From: Methylotenera sp. | Lineage (GTDB): Bacteria; Pseudomonadota; Gammaproteobacteria; Burkholderiales; Methylophilaceae | NCBI GenBank assembly: GCA_013141495.1 | Contig: JABFQV010000019.1 | Span: 1 to 39,817, forward strand | Direction: 5' to 3' | Length of the DNA: 39,817 nt | Shown here: piece by piece, positions 1-9,878 of the stretch | Numbering within the stretch: the first letter of the stretch is position 1 | Layout: every line of letters starts with the position of its first letter | Made by a program: the position numbers and the translations under genes | Notes under the pieces: model-generated | The model's input: only the letters and a program-made list of their open reading frames with translations | Databases searched by the model: none | What the model was told of the DNA's origin: nothing

Positions 1-2161
1 CGTTATCATCAACTTGTATTTGATAATAAAGCTGGAATTGTTCGCGCTCGAGGGCTTTGCGTAGCTCACCCTCAAGGTTAGCGCGGTTGTTGATGGTTGT
101 CTGCATTTGCGGGTCAAAAAAGCGTAGGGTGTTGCGGCCGGCTTTCTTGGCTTGATACATGGCAATGTCGGCCTGCTTCAATAGTTCATCGATGCCGGAT
201 TGATGGTCGTTGAATACAGTGGCGCCGATACTGGACGTGCTGTGGTGTTCATGCTTGCCGAGCTGATAGGGTTGCGATATTGCTTCAAGGATTTTTTCGC
301 CGATAGCCTCCGTTTGCGCGGCGGCCTCTAACGCAACGTCACTTAAGTCTTCCAGCATCACCACAAATTCGTCGCCGCCTAAACGTGCAACGGTGTCGCC
401 TTCGCGCACCGCGGCAGTTAAGCGCGCTGCCACTTGCTGTAATAACAAATCACCAACTGCGTGACCCTCTGTGTCATTGAGTGTTTTAAAGTGGTCAAGA
501 TCAATAAACAGCAATGCACCTTCTTTGCCACTGCGCGCGCTAAAGGTGAGTGCCTGCGTCAACCTGTCCAGCAGCAACCGTCGGTTAGGTAAGCCTGTAA
601 GCGAGTCATAATAAGCGAGATTTTTAATTTCCTCTTCTGCCGCCTTGCTCGTGGTGATGTCGGTGAGCGTGCTCACATAGTTGGTAATAACACCTGCTTG
701 GTTTTTAACAGCACTTATTGAAACATGCCCTGGGTAAACATCACCATTTTTGCGCCTGTTTTGAACCTCGCCCTGCCAAGAGCCGTCTTTCTTGACACGA
801 TCCCAAATGGCTACATAAAAACTTTCATCCACATTACCTGCCCTGAACATACTCGCGTGCCGGCCAATAACCTCTGCCGCGTTGTATCCAGTCATCTTTA
901 TAAAAGACTGGTTGACTCTTAAAATCAAGTGGTTCGCATCCATCACCATCATGCTTTCTTGCGCGTCAAAAGCAGTCGCGGCAATTTTAAGTTCCGTTTC
1001 AGATTTTTTACGTTCAGAGATGTCAATAAAAGTAGCAATCGCACCAATGATGACGCCGTCAGTCACAATAGGTTGCGCCCAGTATTCTACCGATATTGCA
1101 CTACCATCTTTACGCCAAAATACCTCGTCCGCATTATGCACTTTCTGATTACGCTGATAGGCGGCATACATGTGACACGCATCCGCTGGGTAATGGCTGC
1201 CGTCCGCATACGAATGATGAATGAGCTCATGCATATGCTGGCCGAGAATTTCACTCTCGCTCTCAAAGCCAAGGATACGCAAGAATGATTTATTCACAAA
1301 GGTGCAGTTACCCTGCAGATCTACGCCATAAGCGCCTTCTGCCATTGAGTTTAGCAACAACTGCATTTCTTCCATCGCGTCTTTGATAAGCTGTGTTCTG
1401 CTGGCTACTTCATGTTCTAGCCGATTGTTTTGCGCCGAGAGCTCTTGCTCATGCTTTTCAACTTCACTCAACATGAGATTAAACTGGTCGGTTAAGTCGC
1501 CTAGCTCGTCATCGGCCACCCGCTCCACCCGTTGTGAATACAGGCGCGCTTTAGCAATGTTTGCTGCACTGCGGGTTAAACGCTCAATCGGTTGCATAAT
1601 GTCTTTAAGCATACCGCGTATCAACAGCAAACTAAAAATTAGCGCCAATATCATCGCCACGATAGCCGCAGCGATGGAGGCAACAACCTCAACCCAAACC
1701 GTGACCATATCTGATTGAATTCTTACCTTGCCCAAGGTTTTTTGATCCAGGGTAACGTTATGTTCAATGGTTACCAGCGCATGCTCACCCAACGCCCACG
1801 CCAGCATTTTTCGAACAACACCTGTAAGCGCGGCGACATTATCTTCACCGCCTCGTTGCCTCAATGTCCTCTGCGCTAAAACCTTGCCTTGCTCGGTGAG
1901 TATCTCAGCGTAAACAATGTCCTGATTGGGCGCCAGCGCATTCAGCGTTTCTTCCAATACGCTTTTATCATTAAACAATAATGCGGTTTGGCTATTTAAT
2001 GCCGTGATTTCTGCAAGCACTTTTAACTCTGCCGTCGCCTCAGCACGCTCGGTGGCAATTTTGTAAACCGCGCCAAACATAAATGTAACAATGAGCGCCA
2101 CCACAACTGCCGCCATGGCTAAATACCTGATTTCACCGCGGATGGTTTTTTGCTGTGTCAT
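1..2161 (-). CDS. Membrane-bound sensor diguanylate cyclase, CHASE8-HAMP-PAS-PAS-GGDEF with start of EAL (3' end beyond window)
   Basis: The frame reads from ATG at 2161 to the window edge (about 720 residues) without a stop. In order: a first membrane helix (about residues 10-32), a periplasmic CHASE8-like segment containing ALLFNDKSVLEETLNAL, a second helix (about 155-180), HAMP, a short coiled coil, two PAS domains (about 265-370 and 385-500), a GGDEF domain with intact ARLGGDEF, and the opening of an EAL domain (ELRKALEREQFQLYYQ). CHASE8-HAMP-GGDEF is the architecture of YfiN, which makes c-di-GMP and is restrained by periplasmic YfiR. Here a YfiR-like gene ends 4 nt upstream, so the same control is likely (inference). 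The added PAS and EAL domains differ from classical YfiN. The intact GGDEF implies synthesis; EAL activity cannot be judged because its catalytic part is outside the window. Confidence 0.9.
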   Translation of the reverse strand, partial: MTQQKTIRGEIRYLAMAAVVVALIVTFMFGAVYKIATERAEATAELKVLAEITALNSQTALLFNDKSVLEETLNALAPNQDIVYAEILTEQGKVLAQRTLRQRGGEDNVAALTGVVRKMLAWALGEHALVTIEHNVTLDQKTLGKVRIQSDMVTVWVEVVASIAAAIVAMILALIFSLLLIRGMLKDIMQPIERLTRSAANIAKARLYSQRVERVADDELGDLTDQFNLMLSEVEKHEQELSAQNNRLEHEVASRTQLIKDAMEEMQLLLNSMAEGAYGVDLQGNCTFVNKSFLRILGFESESEILGQHMHELIHHSYADGSHYPADACHMYAAYQRNQKVHNADEVFWRKDGSAISVEYWAQPIVTDGVIIGAIATFIDISERKKSETELKIAATAFDAQESMMVMDANHLILRVNQSFIKMTGYNAAEVIGRHASMFRAGNVDESFYVAIWDRVKKDGSWQGEVQNRRKNGDVYPGHVSISAVKNQAGVITNYVSTLTDITTSKAAEEEIKNLAYYDSLTGLPNRRLLLDRLTQALTFSARSGKEGALLFIDLDHFKTLNDTEGHAVGDLLLQQVAARLTAAVREGDTVARLGGDEFVVMLEDLSDVALEAAAQTEAIGEKILEAISQPYQLGKHEHHSTSSIGATVFNDHQSGIDELLKQADIAMYQAKKAGRNTLRFFDPQMQTTINNRANLEGELRKALEREQFQLYYQIQVDDN

Positions 2162-2165
2162 CACG

Positions 2166-2693
2166 TTATTGCATCACCTTGCGGGCAACGCGCAGTAACT
2201 TAGAGCTTATAAATAGCTGTGCATTTTTTGCCTGCGCATAATTCACATCAAAAGCTAGCCGTTTGTTATCTAAAAATAGCCCGATCATAGCGCCTGCATT
2301 GAAAAAATCGAGGTTGTCGGTCACCGTCAACACTGGCATTTTCTCTAGCTTTTTAAGCAGCTCGGCAGGGTTATCAAGGGCGGAAACATCGATAAAAAGT
2401 ATTTGGCAGTGTTGCGCGTTATCTATGTTGGACAAATAGGACAAGGTAATTTGAACGCTACCGCTTGCGTTTTTGGTGATTTGTTGCAACGCGCCGCCAA
2501 AGCTATCATTACCTAATACACATATCCTGACTGCATTATTTACGTGAGTAGGCCAAGTTGTAAGCGTAGCGAAGTTATATAAATAAGCCGCCTTCATTTG
2601 ATACTCAGGAACAGGCTCCGCAACGGCTACACGTGGCAGGCTAAACAGCGCAACCACAAATACCCAGCTCAAAAATAAGCGCGTCAGTTTCAT
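2166..2693 (-). CDS. YfiR/DUF4154-family periplasmic protein
   Basis: This 175-residue protein has an N-terminal signal peptide (about residues 1-25, ending AVA-EP). The family hallmarks follow: a helix with AAYLYNFATLTTWP, a central segment on secreted-protein scale, VLTVTDNLDFFNAGAMIGLFLD, and a C-terminal FISSKLLRVARKV. YfiR proteins bind the periplasmic domain of YfiN-type diguanylate cyclases and hold them inactive. The start ATG overlaps the stop of the receptor gene upstream (ATGA arrangement), and the cyclase starts 4 nt downstream, so the three genes form one transcription unit. Family assignment is firm; repression of this particular cyclase is inferred from gene order. Confidence 0.88.
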   Translation of the reverse strand: MKLTRLFLSWVFVVALFSLPRVAVAEPVPEYQMKAAYLYNFATLTTWPTHVNNAVRICVLGNDSFGGALQQITKNASGSVQITLSYLSNIDNAQHCQILFIDVSALDNPAELLKKLEKMPVLTVTDNLDFFNAGAMIGLFLDNKRLAFDVNYAQAKNAQLFISSKLLRVARKVMQ

Positions 2694-4678
2694 TGAAAGT
2701 CGTAGGTCATGCGCAACCAGTAACTACGGTCGTCTTGTGGAATAGTCGTCATAGGGTTGTTGCCGCGCAGATTACTTCTAGGTGCAACCTGACTGTAATC
2801 ACGATCAAACAAATTACGTATGCCGAACGCAAGCCCTAAGTGAGGTAGCAATTTGTCTGCCGTAATGGTTAAGTTAGCCAGGCTATAACCGCCAGTTACA
2901 TTATTTGCTTCAGTTTTACGTTCACTATAACTTTGAACTTCAAAAGCAGCACGCCATCCCTGACTCCAAAACGGAATAGATAGATTGGCTTTTGCTACCT
3001 GACGCGGCGCATTGACTTGCCAACTGCCCTTAGCATTGGTTGCATTTTGTGCGGCAGCGCTCACTCTAAAGCGCACATTGTTATGCCAATGTTTTTCAAG
3101 CTCAAGCTCAGCACCATTGGACTCACCACCACTTCTGTTATTAAATTGTAACTTGCCTGCAGTGGGCACATTCCAAATGTAATCGTCTGTTTGGTAATGG
3201 TAAATTGACCCCAGCAAGCGTGTATCTTGATCAAAATGATGCTCAATCACCAGCTCGGTAGCATCCACACGCTCAGGCTTCAGGTTAGGGTTAGTCAATT
3301 GCGCGTCATTATCAGTGTAGTACTTCTCAAACGGACTAGGCCTTCTGTAAGCAATACTTCTTGAAAGCTTAAATGAGGTTGTATCAAAGGGCTTGTAAGT
3401 TAAGGCAAGCCGCGGACTTAGCTTTTCAGTACTATGGCCAACTTTATCCTGATTTGAATCAAAACGTGCACCTATGTTGGCTACCCAATATCGGTTAAAA
3501 CTGATTTCATCTTGTAAATAAAAGCTTAATGTTTTTTCATGTGTATTTAATTCACTGACTGGTGTCGTTATCTTTTGCTCAAAATCATAGCGAAACTCAC
3601 TACCAAACAAGATGCGCTGATTTTTAAACCATGACCCCACGAACTGCGCGTTTAGGCCCCACCACTGACCGTCGGAGGCTTCATTCCAGGGCGTGCCGTA
3701 AGTAGCTAAACCACGATAACCATAATGCCCATAATAGCCATTGAGTGACATCTGAACAGATTGACTTAATTGCCTATCGTGTTTAAGGCTGGCTTCTAGG
3801 CTGGTATCTTCATAATTGTACGGCGCATTAAAATCCGCACCGTATGGCGCGGTTGGAACATCTTTTTTTCGGGTTGAATAAGCCACTTGTGCCACCCATT
3901 CACTCCATTCCACCTTGCCAAACAGGTGTCGGCTTTGCTGATCATCCAAGTTGTGGGCAACGCCTCCACTCCCATGGTTGGCATTGGCAAAGTAATGATC
4001 TTGCCCATCGCTATTAAAACCAGAAGCTGAAAAAAGCACTTCAGCGCCATTATCCAATCGCTTACCATAATTGATTTTGGCGTCACGGCCGCCATAGCTC
4101 GATACTTCGCCCACAACCTGCAAACCGTTGATGTCATGCCCTTGCTTGGTAATGATATTGATAATGCCGAAAAATGCATTGTTTCCATAAACGGCCGAGC
4201 CGGGACCTGACACATATTCCACCCGCTCAATCATTGATGGATCAATGATGCCGGTATAAGCCAAGCCAGCGCTATTGTAGATATTATTATTGATCTGGCT
4301 ACCATCGAGCAGCAGCATAATACGCCCGGTAAAGTCACCTGGGCGCCCAAACCCACGGCCGCCTAAAAATGAGTAGGCTCGATCGTTGGTAATATAAAGT
4401 CCACGCATGCTCTCCAGTATTTCAGCGAGGGTATGGTAGCCGTAGGCTTTAATATCCTCTGCCGTTACGATGCTGACAGCTGAAGGCGCGATACTGATTT
4501 GATTGGCAATTTTAGACGCGCTTTGCACGTTCATCGTCACCAATTGCTCGATTGGAATTTGCGTGAGATCGCCTTGATTGCGGACATCAGCATCCTCAGC
4601 CAACGCTTGAGTGGTAGCAGTTAGCATGACTAAACAACAATAGATGAAACTGTTAAACCGCAATATTGCTACCCCCAA
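2690..4678 (-). CDS. TonB-dependent outer-membrane receptor
   Basis: The 662-residue protein has a signal peptide (residues 1-27, ending ALA-ED), a plug domain with SVSIVTAEDIKAYGYHTLAE, GGRGFGRPGD, IERVEYVSGPGSAVYG and FFGIINIITK, then a 22-strand-type beta barrel with the usual TonB-dependent motif LKPERVDATELVIEH and a C-terminal aromatic strand. A TonB box is not obvious. It may take up a metal chelate, but no substrate is evident. Receptors followed by YfiR and a GGDEF or kinase gene recur in proteobacteria and suggest that receptor occupancy feeds c-di-GMP signalling (inference). The gene leads the operon, and a perfect palindrome 25 nt upstream probably controls it. The final codons TTT CAA TGA overlap the yfiR-like start. 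Confidence 0.92.
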   Translation of the reverse strand: MGVAILRFNSFIYCCLVMLTATTQALAEDADVRNQGDLTQIPIEQLVTMNVQSASKIANQISIAPSAVSIVTAEDIKAYGYHTLAEILESMRGLYITNDRAYSFLGGRGFGRPGDFTGRIMLLLDGSQINNNIYNSAGLAYTGIIDPSMIERVEYVSGPGSAVYGNNAFFGIINIITKQGHDINGLQVVGEVSSYGGRDAKINYGKRLDNGAEVLFSASGFNSDGQDHYFANANHGSGGVAHNLDDQQSRHLFGKVEWSEWVAQVAYSTRKKDVPTAPYGADFNAPYNYEDTSLEASLKHDRQLSQSVQMSLNGYYGHYGYRGLATYGTPWNEASDGQWWGLNAQFVGSWFKNQRILFGSEFRYDFEQKITTPVSELNTHEKTLSFYLQDEISFNRYWVANIGARFDSNQDKVGHSTEKLSPRLALTYKPFDTTSFKLSRSIAYRRPSPFEKYYTDNDAQLTNPNLKPERVDATELVIEHHFDQDTRLLGSIYHYQTDDYIWNVPTAGKLQFNNRSGGESNGAELELEKHWHNNVRFRVSAAAQNATNAKGSWQVNAPRQVAKANLSIPFWSQGWRAAFEVQSYSERKTEANNVTGGYSLANLTITADKLLPHLGLAFGIRNLFDRDYSQVAPRSNLRGNNPMTTIPQDDRSYWLRMTYDFQ

Positions 4679-4702
4679 ACTCAGCTGTCAGGATTACGCT
4701 AT

Positions 4703-4726
4703 GGTGTAATGCCATGGCATTACACC
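4703..4726. promoter_or_regulatory. Perfect 24-bp palindrome, probable operator of the receptor operon
   Basis: GGTGTAATGCCA is followed directly by its exact reverse complement TGGCATTACACC. The dyad lies 25-48 nt upstream of the receptor ATG and covers the transcription start predicted from the adjacent promoter. A spacer-free dyad over the start site is typical of a dimeric repressor operator. The binding protein is unknown and no regulator gene of an obvious type is adjacent. Confidence 0.7.
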
Positions 4727-4729
4727 CAC

Positions 4730-4758
4730 ATAGTATTATGCTTGGATGATTTACTCAA
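4730..4758 (-). promoter_or_regulatory. Predicted sigma-70 promoter of the receptor/yfiR/cyclase operon
   Basis: On the minus strand, TTGAGT (4753-4758) is separated by 17 nt from TACTAT (4730-4735). Each box matches the consensus at four positions. Transcription would start near 4723, inside the palindrome. This is a prediction from sequence only. Confidence 0.5.
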
Positions 4759-5115
4759 GACAGACAATCACTGACATTCATCTATAACAAGCATTTTTCC
4801 ACGAAAAACCGTTTTTAGGATTAAGCTAAATGTTCCCTTAGCGCATACTTCTAATGGAAGCCGTCACACAACTATATGATTTACAATAACTTTAGAATGG
4901 TTTTTGAATAAAGTTAACCGTATAATTTTAATGTGAAATTTAGCCTGAATTTTTAGCTAAATGATGGGTACTGATAGATAACACTAACTAACGTCATGCT
5001 GAGCAGCGCGAAGCATCCAGCAGCATCACTTCAAAAACCTCTGGATGCTTCGCGCTGCTCAGCATGACGGGATTTGAGTTTCTAGGTTCAATGGAAAATC
5101 TGGGATTAAGCCAAG
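4759..5115. other. Intergenic region without a recognisable gene
   Basis: No convincing coding frame lies between the receptor promoter and the remnant of the sigma-54 regulator. The only structured element is the long hairpin repeat listed separately. The rest is AT-rich and otherwise unremarkable. Confidence 0.7.
4992..5069. repeat. Palindromic (REP/MITE-like) repeat with perfect 29-bp arms
   Basis: Arm 4992-5020 begins CGTCATGCTGAGCAGCGCG and arm 5041-5069 is its exact reverse complement, with a 20-nt loop (5021-5040). The 'GTCATGCTGAGC...GAAGCATCCAG' type of sequence is a dispersed intergenic repeat in many bacterial genomes (family-level recollection). Perfect arms imply recent origin or maintained pairing. 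It sits downstream of the regulator remnant and upstream of the receptor promoter and could act as an RNA-stabilising or insulating hairpin. Confidence 0.8.
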
Positions 5116-5690
5116 TCAGCTCATTTGGTACTGACTCAACTTATACCAAAGCGAGCGTTCGCTAATTTCCAGCAACTTGGCGGCACGGCTTTTGTTACCG
5201 TTGGTTGCCAGCAAAGCCTCTGCAATTAAACGCCGCTCTAAAATTTCTACCGCATTGGGTAGCGCAAAGGTATTGGTTGCATTGGTTGCGACCTCTGATA
5301 TTACTGCTGACATTACGTGCTCACTCGTCATTTCAGCAGGTAAATGTTGCGGCATAATAGTTTGATTGCCGCTAATAATCGCCGCGCGCTCCAGTACGTT
5401 TTCTAACTCGCGCACATTACCTGGCCAGTCATACTGCATTAAGGCATTAACGACCATCGCTGAAATATCCACATGGCGCTTGGCTAAAAAGTGGTGTGCT
5501 AATGCGTCAATGTCTGATTTTCGATCTTTTAGTGCGGGTAAATCGATGCGAAACACATTCAAGCGGTAATATAAGTCTTCACGCAACTTGCCTTCTTTAA
5601 TCGCATCGCTCGGGTTGCGGTTAGTGGCGGCAATCACGCGAATATCCACTGAAATAGGCCGACTGCCACCTACGCGCTCAATGATTACGC
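5116..5690 (-). pseudogene. Sigma-54-dependent transcriptional regulator, 5' end deleted
   Basis: Only the C-terminal part of an NtrC-type activator remains. It holds the end of the AAA+ domain (ERVGGSRPISVDIRVIAATN, then LREDLYYRLNVFRIDLPAL and the arginine-finger region MQYDWPGNVRELENVLERA) and a Fis-type helix-turn-helix (LIAEALLATNGNKSRAAKLLEIS). Missing are any receiver or sensor domain, Walker A, the GAFTGA loop that contacts sigma-54, and Walker B, roughly the first 250-300 residues of a normal protein. Homology ends at about 5680-5690, exactly where the oppositely oriented redox-enzyme homology begins. Codons running on to 5721 encode unrelated sequence. The fragment cannot activate transcription by the normal mechanism. 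Confidence 0.85.
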
Positions 5691-6292
5691 AAGGTGCTAA
5701 AGGACAAATCTCGCTAGCCACTTACGTGGGGTTTCTTACGCAAGCTTATCACCACGTAAAGCACACCGCGCCACTGCTCATGGCGTGTGGCGGGCGTTTA
5801 CCCGCACATTATGAATGGCTACGTACCGCTATTGGTGAGTATATTGAAGAAGAAATGGGACATCAGGAATGGGTGCTTAACGATATTGCCGAATGCGGTG
5901 ATGATAAAGAAGCTGTGCGCGCCAGCAAAACAGCGGCAACTAGCGCCAGCATTGCTACGGAGGTCATGATTGCTTACGCTTACGACATGATTAACCGCGT
6001 CAATCCGATTGGCTTTTTTGGCATGGTACTCGTGCTGGAAGGCACCAGCACCGCAGTTGCCACGCGGGCAGGTGAAGCCTTAATGCAAAGTTTGAACTTA
6101 CCTAAAAAAGCTTTTAGCTACCTACTATCTCACGGCTCACTTGATATCAGCCACGTGTCATTCTATGAAAGTTTAGTGAATCAAGTCACCGATACAAACG
6201 ACCAAGCCATGCTGATTCATAGCGCAAAAGTTTTTTATAAACTCTATGGCGATATTTTCCGTACAATAGACGCTGAATTTATGCAAAACTAG
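5681..6292 (+). CDS. Iron-containing redox enzyme (heme-oxygenase-like fold), N-terminally truncated
   Basis: The frame encodes the heme-oxygenase-like/PqqC-TenA-fold family with ISLATYVGFLTQAYHHVKHT, the metal-ligand helix EYIEEEMGHQEWVLNDI, EVMIAYAYDMI, FFGMVLVLEGTS and the closing LYGDIFRTI. Members are usually about 230 residues. From the internal ATG at 5681 only 203 remain, and the first helix (some 25-35 residues) is missing. The open frame continues upstream to an ATG at 5588, but those codons are antisense to the regulator and are not homologous. No ribosome-binding site precedes 5681. Promoter and start seem to have been lost, so the gene may be inactive. The product would have formed an operon with the SDR downstream, from which it is now separated by a MITE-like insertion. 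Confidence 0.7.
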   Translation: MITQGAKGQISLATYVGFLTQAYHHVKHTAPLLMACGGRLPAHYEWLRTAIGEYIEEEMGHQEWVLNDIAECGDDKEAVRASKTAATSASIATEVMIAYAYDMINRVNPIGFFGMVLVLEGTSTAVATRAGEALMQSLNLPKKAFSYLLSHGSLDISHVSFYESLVNQVTDTNDQAMLIHSAKVFYKLYGDIFRTIDAEFMQN

Positions 6293-6453
6293 CAGCCTGT
6301 CGGACTTAAAGAGTCGAAGCGAGAATTTGACTGTACGAGGGCAGATTTTTCCGATTTTGCAGGTCAATAGTTATTCTATTGACTAAAAAATCGGTGAAAT
6401 ATGAACCGTTCAGGCAAATTTGTAGCCGATTTCCTTTAAGTCCGACAGGTTGC
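6292..6453. mobile_element. 162-bp MITE-like element with terminal inverted repeats and TA target duplication
   Basis: The left end GCAGCCTGTCGGACTTAAAG and the right end, read in reverse complement, match at 19 of 20 positions. TA flanks both ends (6290-6291 and 6454-6455), the signature of Tc1/mariner or IS630-type transposition. The interior contains a further long imperfect hairpin centred near 6372 (GTCAATAG and CTATTGAC with a TTATT loop, flanked by CCGATTTT-type arms). There is no room for a transposase, so it is a non-autonomous element that would need a transposase elsewhere in the genome. Confidence 0.75.
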
Positions 6454-6475
6454 TAGGGAAGCACTTATCGGGAGC

Positions 6476-7288
6476 ATGGCTGTGCAACTAAAAAACAAGC
6501 GAATTTTACTCACAGGTGCCACGGGCGGCATTGGCAAACATTTGGCACTTTTATTGGCCAGAAAAGGAGCCAAGCTTGCAATCGTTGGCCGTGATACGGA
6601 CAAGCTAGAAGCGCTAGCCAATCAAATTGCTCAAAAGGGCATGGCCGCAGAGCAAATTATTGCTGATTTTGAGATGATTGGATCCGCCGAAAGGGTGGCA
6701 ACCGAAGCGTTAGAGAAACTTGGCGCAGTAGATATTTTAATCAACAACGCGGCCATTCTTGATTTTATTCAATTTGAAGATCAAACCCCTGAACGCATTG
6801 CACAGATGATACATATCAATGTCACCGCGCCCGTTCAGCTGGCGCGCGCGTTATTGCCACATTTTAAAGCCCGCAACCAAGGCCATTATGTAATGATAGG
6901 CTCTATTTTCGGCTCAATCGGGTTTCCATATTATGCAACTTATTGCGCCACTAAATTTGCCGTGCATGGTTTTTCGCAAGCCTTACGCCGCGAGTTAGTG
7001 GATACCAACATCGGCGTTACCTACATTGCACCACGCGGCGTAAATACACAAATGAATGATGCCGCCACACTCGCCATGCTCGCCAAAACCGGCGGCAATT
7101 TAGATGAGCCTGAAAAAGTGGCGGCTATTGTAGTCAATGCGTTAGAAAATGAAAAACAAGAAGTGTTTATTGGCCAACCCGAGTCATTTTTTGCTTGGCT
7201 CAACGGTGTACTGCCGCAAGCCGTAAATATCGGCTTAAAAAAACAAGCTAGGCTGGCCAAAAACTATGTCACCAGAAACCTAAAGTAG
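6476..7288 (+). CDS. Short-chain dehydrogenase/reductase (SDR) family oxidoreductase
   Basis: The 270-residue protein is a classical SDR. It has a Rossmann NAD(P)-binding motif TGATGGIG near residues 14-21, NNAA near residue 90, a catalytic Ser in IGSIFGSIG and the Tyr/Lys pair in YCATK, followed by the substrate-loop region. An Arg at the end of strand beta-2 (VGRD) favours NADP(H) (inference). GGGAG ends 1 nt before the chosen ATG, which is close for a ribosome-binding site. In related genomes SDRs of this type sit beside an iron-containing redox enzyme and an AMP-binding ligase (recollection). Here only the redox enzyme remains upstream, and removing the MITE would restore a 19-nt gap between the two genes. 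The substrate is unknown. Confidence 0.88.
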   Translation: MAVQLKNKRILLTGATGGIGKHLALLLARKGAKLAIVGRDTDKLEALANQIAQKGMAAEQIIADFEMIGSAERVATEALEKLGAVDILINNAAILDFIQFEDQTPERIAQMIHINVTAPVQLARALLPHFKARNQGHYVMIGSIFGSIGFPYYATYCATKFAVHGFSQALRRELVDTNIGVTYIAPRGVNTQMNDAATLAMLAKTGGNLDEPEKVAAIVVNALENEKQEVFIGQPESFFAWLNGVLPQAVNIGLKKQARLAKNYVTRNLK

Positions 7289-7330
7289 CATAGCTAAATC
7301 AGGTTTGTGCCTGCTGATAAATGATTCAGG

Positions 7331-7477
7331 CTAAAAGTACAACACCACTGGAAATACAGTGACGGCCAATACCAATATGAGCCAATCCATACCCCAGCGC
7401 TCAAGATGCCCTGTGAAATGCAAAAAAAGCGTTGCGATTGCAACGACGTAATATGCTAAATAAATAGTCAGTGCCAT
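7331..7477 (-). CDS. Small membrane protein, hypothetical
   Basis: From the ATG at 7477 (MALTIYLAYYVV...) the frame gives 48 residues with two hydrophobic stretches, LAYYVVAIATLFLHF and WLILVLAVTVFPVVLYF, separated by a short polar turn, consistent with a two-helix membrane hairpin. A longer frame from 7513 adds twelve polar residues. It lies convergent to the SDR gene and divergent from the thiC leader. No family was recognised. The strongly hydrophobic pattern makes it more likely real than a chance frame. Confidence 0.45.
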   Translation of the reverse strand: MALTIYLAYYVVAIATLFLHFTGHLERWGMDWLILVLAVTVFPVVLYF

Positions 7478-7513
7478 ATACCCACCAATACAGTTGTGTA
7501 AGTTCTTACCCAT

Positions 7514-7664
7514 CGCTAGTTTAGCAAAAATTATTTAACAACGCTTAATTTTAATCATACGTTAAAGCCCTTGTTGCATAGACAACCTAATCGGCGCTCT
7601 TGTCTTTTCTTTAAACATCCTGTTTTAAATCACAAATTTCAAACGAATAACTTGACTTAAGCAC
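7514..7664. other. Spacer upstream of the thiC promoter
   Basis: AT-rich sequence between the small membrane-protein gene and the thiC promoter. No gene or structured element was recognised apart from possible promoter elements of the divergent small gene. Confidence 0.5.
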
Positions 7665-7693
7665 TTGGTTTTATTGCCGTTCTAGCGTATATT
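7665..7693 (+). promoter_or_regulatory. Predicted promoter of the thiC leader
   Basis: TTGGTT (7665-7670) and TATATT (7688-7693) are separated by 17 nt. Transcription would begin near 7700, immediately 5' of the TPP aptamer, which supports the placement. Confidence 0.55.
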
Positions 7694-7702
7694 TCTCCCA
7701 TT

Positions 7703-7785
7703 GCTAGGGGTCTGTATTTTAACCAAAATACAGTGAGACACACCCTTTGAACCTGATGCGGATCATACCGCCGTAGGGAAGCACT
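7703..7785 (+). promoter_or_regulatory. TPP riboswitch (THI element)
   Basis: The conserved aptamer landmarks are present in order: GCTAGGGGT, GTGAGACACACCCTTTGAACCTGAT in pieces (GAGA; ACCCTTTGAACCTGAT), GGATCATACCG and CGTAGGGAAGC. A variable P3-type helix (TGTATTTTAACCAAAATACA) lies between. It binds thiamin pyrophosphate and lowers expression of the downstream thiC. The expression platform contains several copies of the GGGAAGC/GCTTCCC pair (7775-7782 with 7792-7799, and 7850-7877). Confidence 0.95.
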
Positions 7786-7845
7786 TTACATGCTTCCCTG
7801 ATGATTTGATGTGGGCGAAGCGACTAACGCTTTCCTGCAAATTGA

Positions 7846-9792
<1,947 letters not shown>

Positions 9793-9835
9793 CGCCACCT
9801 AAATTGCATTGCGCTTACGCGGGCAATACCAAATA

Positions 9836-9866
9836 AAAAGGCAGGCCGGAGTGGCTTGCCTTTTTT
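9836..9866. terminator. Rho-independent terminator after thiC
   Basis: AAAAAGGCAGGCC and GGCTTGCCTTTTTT form a stem with a 5-nt loop (one G-U pair) ending in a six-T run. The A-run on the other side lets it also serve the convergent doc gene. Confidence 0.85.
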
Positions 9867-9878
9867 ATTTGAAGCATT

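Noticed and set aside
929-1288. Plus-strand open frame of 119 residues opposite the cyclase gene
   Set aside because: It is antisense to conserved PAS-domain coding sequence and shows no family features.
3796-4230. 144-residue minus-strand frame inside the receptor gene
   Set aside because: It is a frame-shifted shadow of the plug and early barrel coding region, with no ribosome-binding site or recognisable domain.
5588-5680. Upstream extension of the redox-enzyme frame
   Set aside because: These codons are the complement of the sigma-54 AAA+ domain and do not resemble the redox-enzyme N-terminus.
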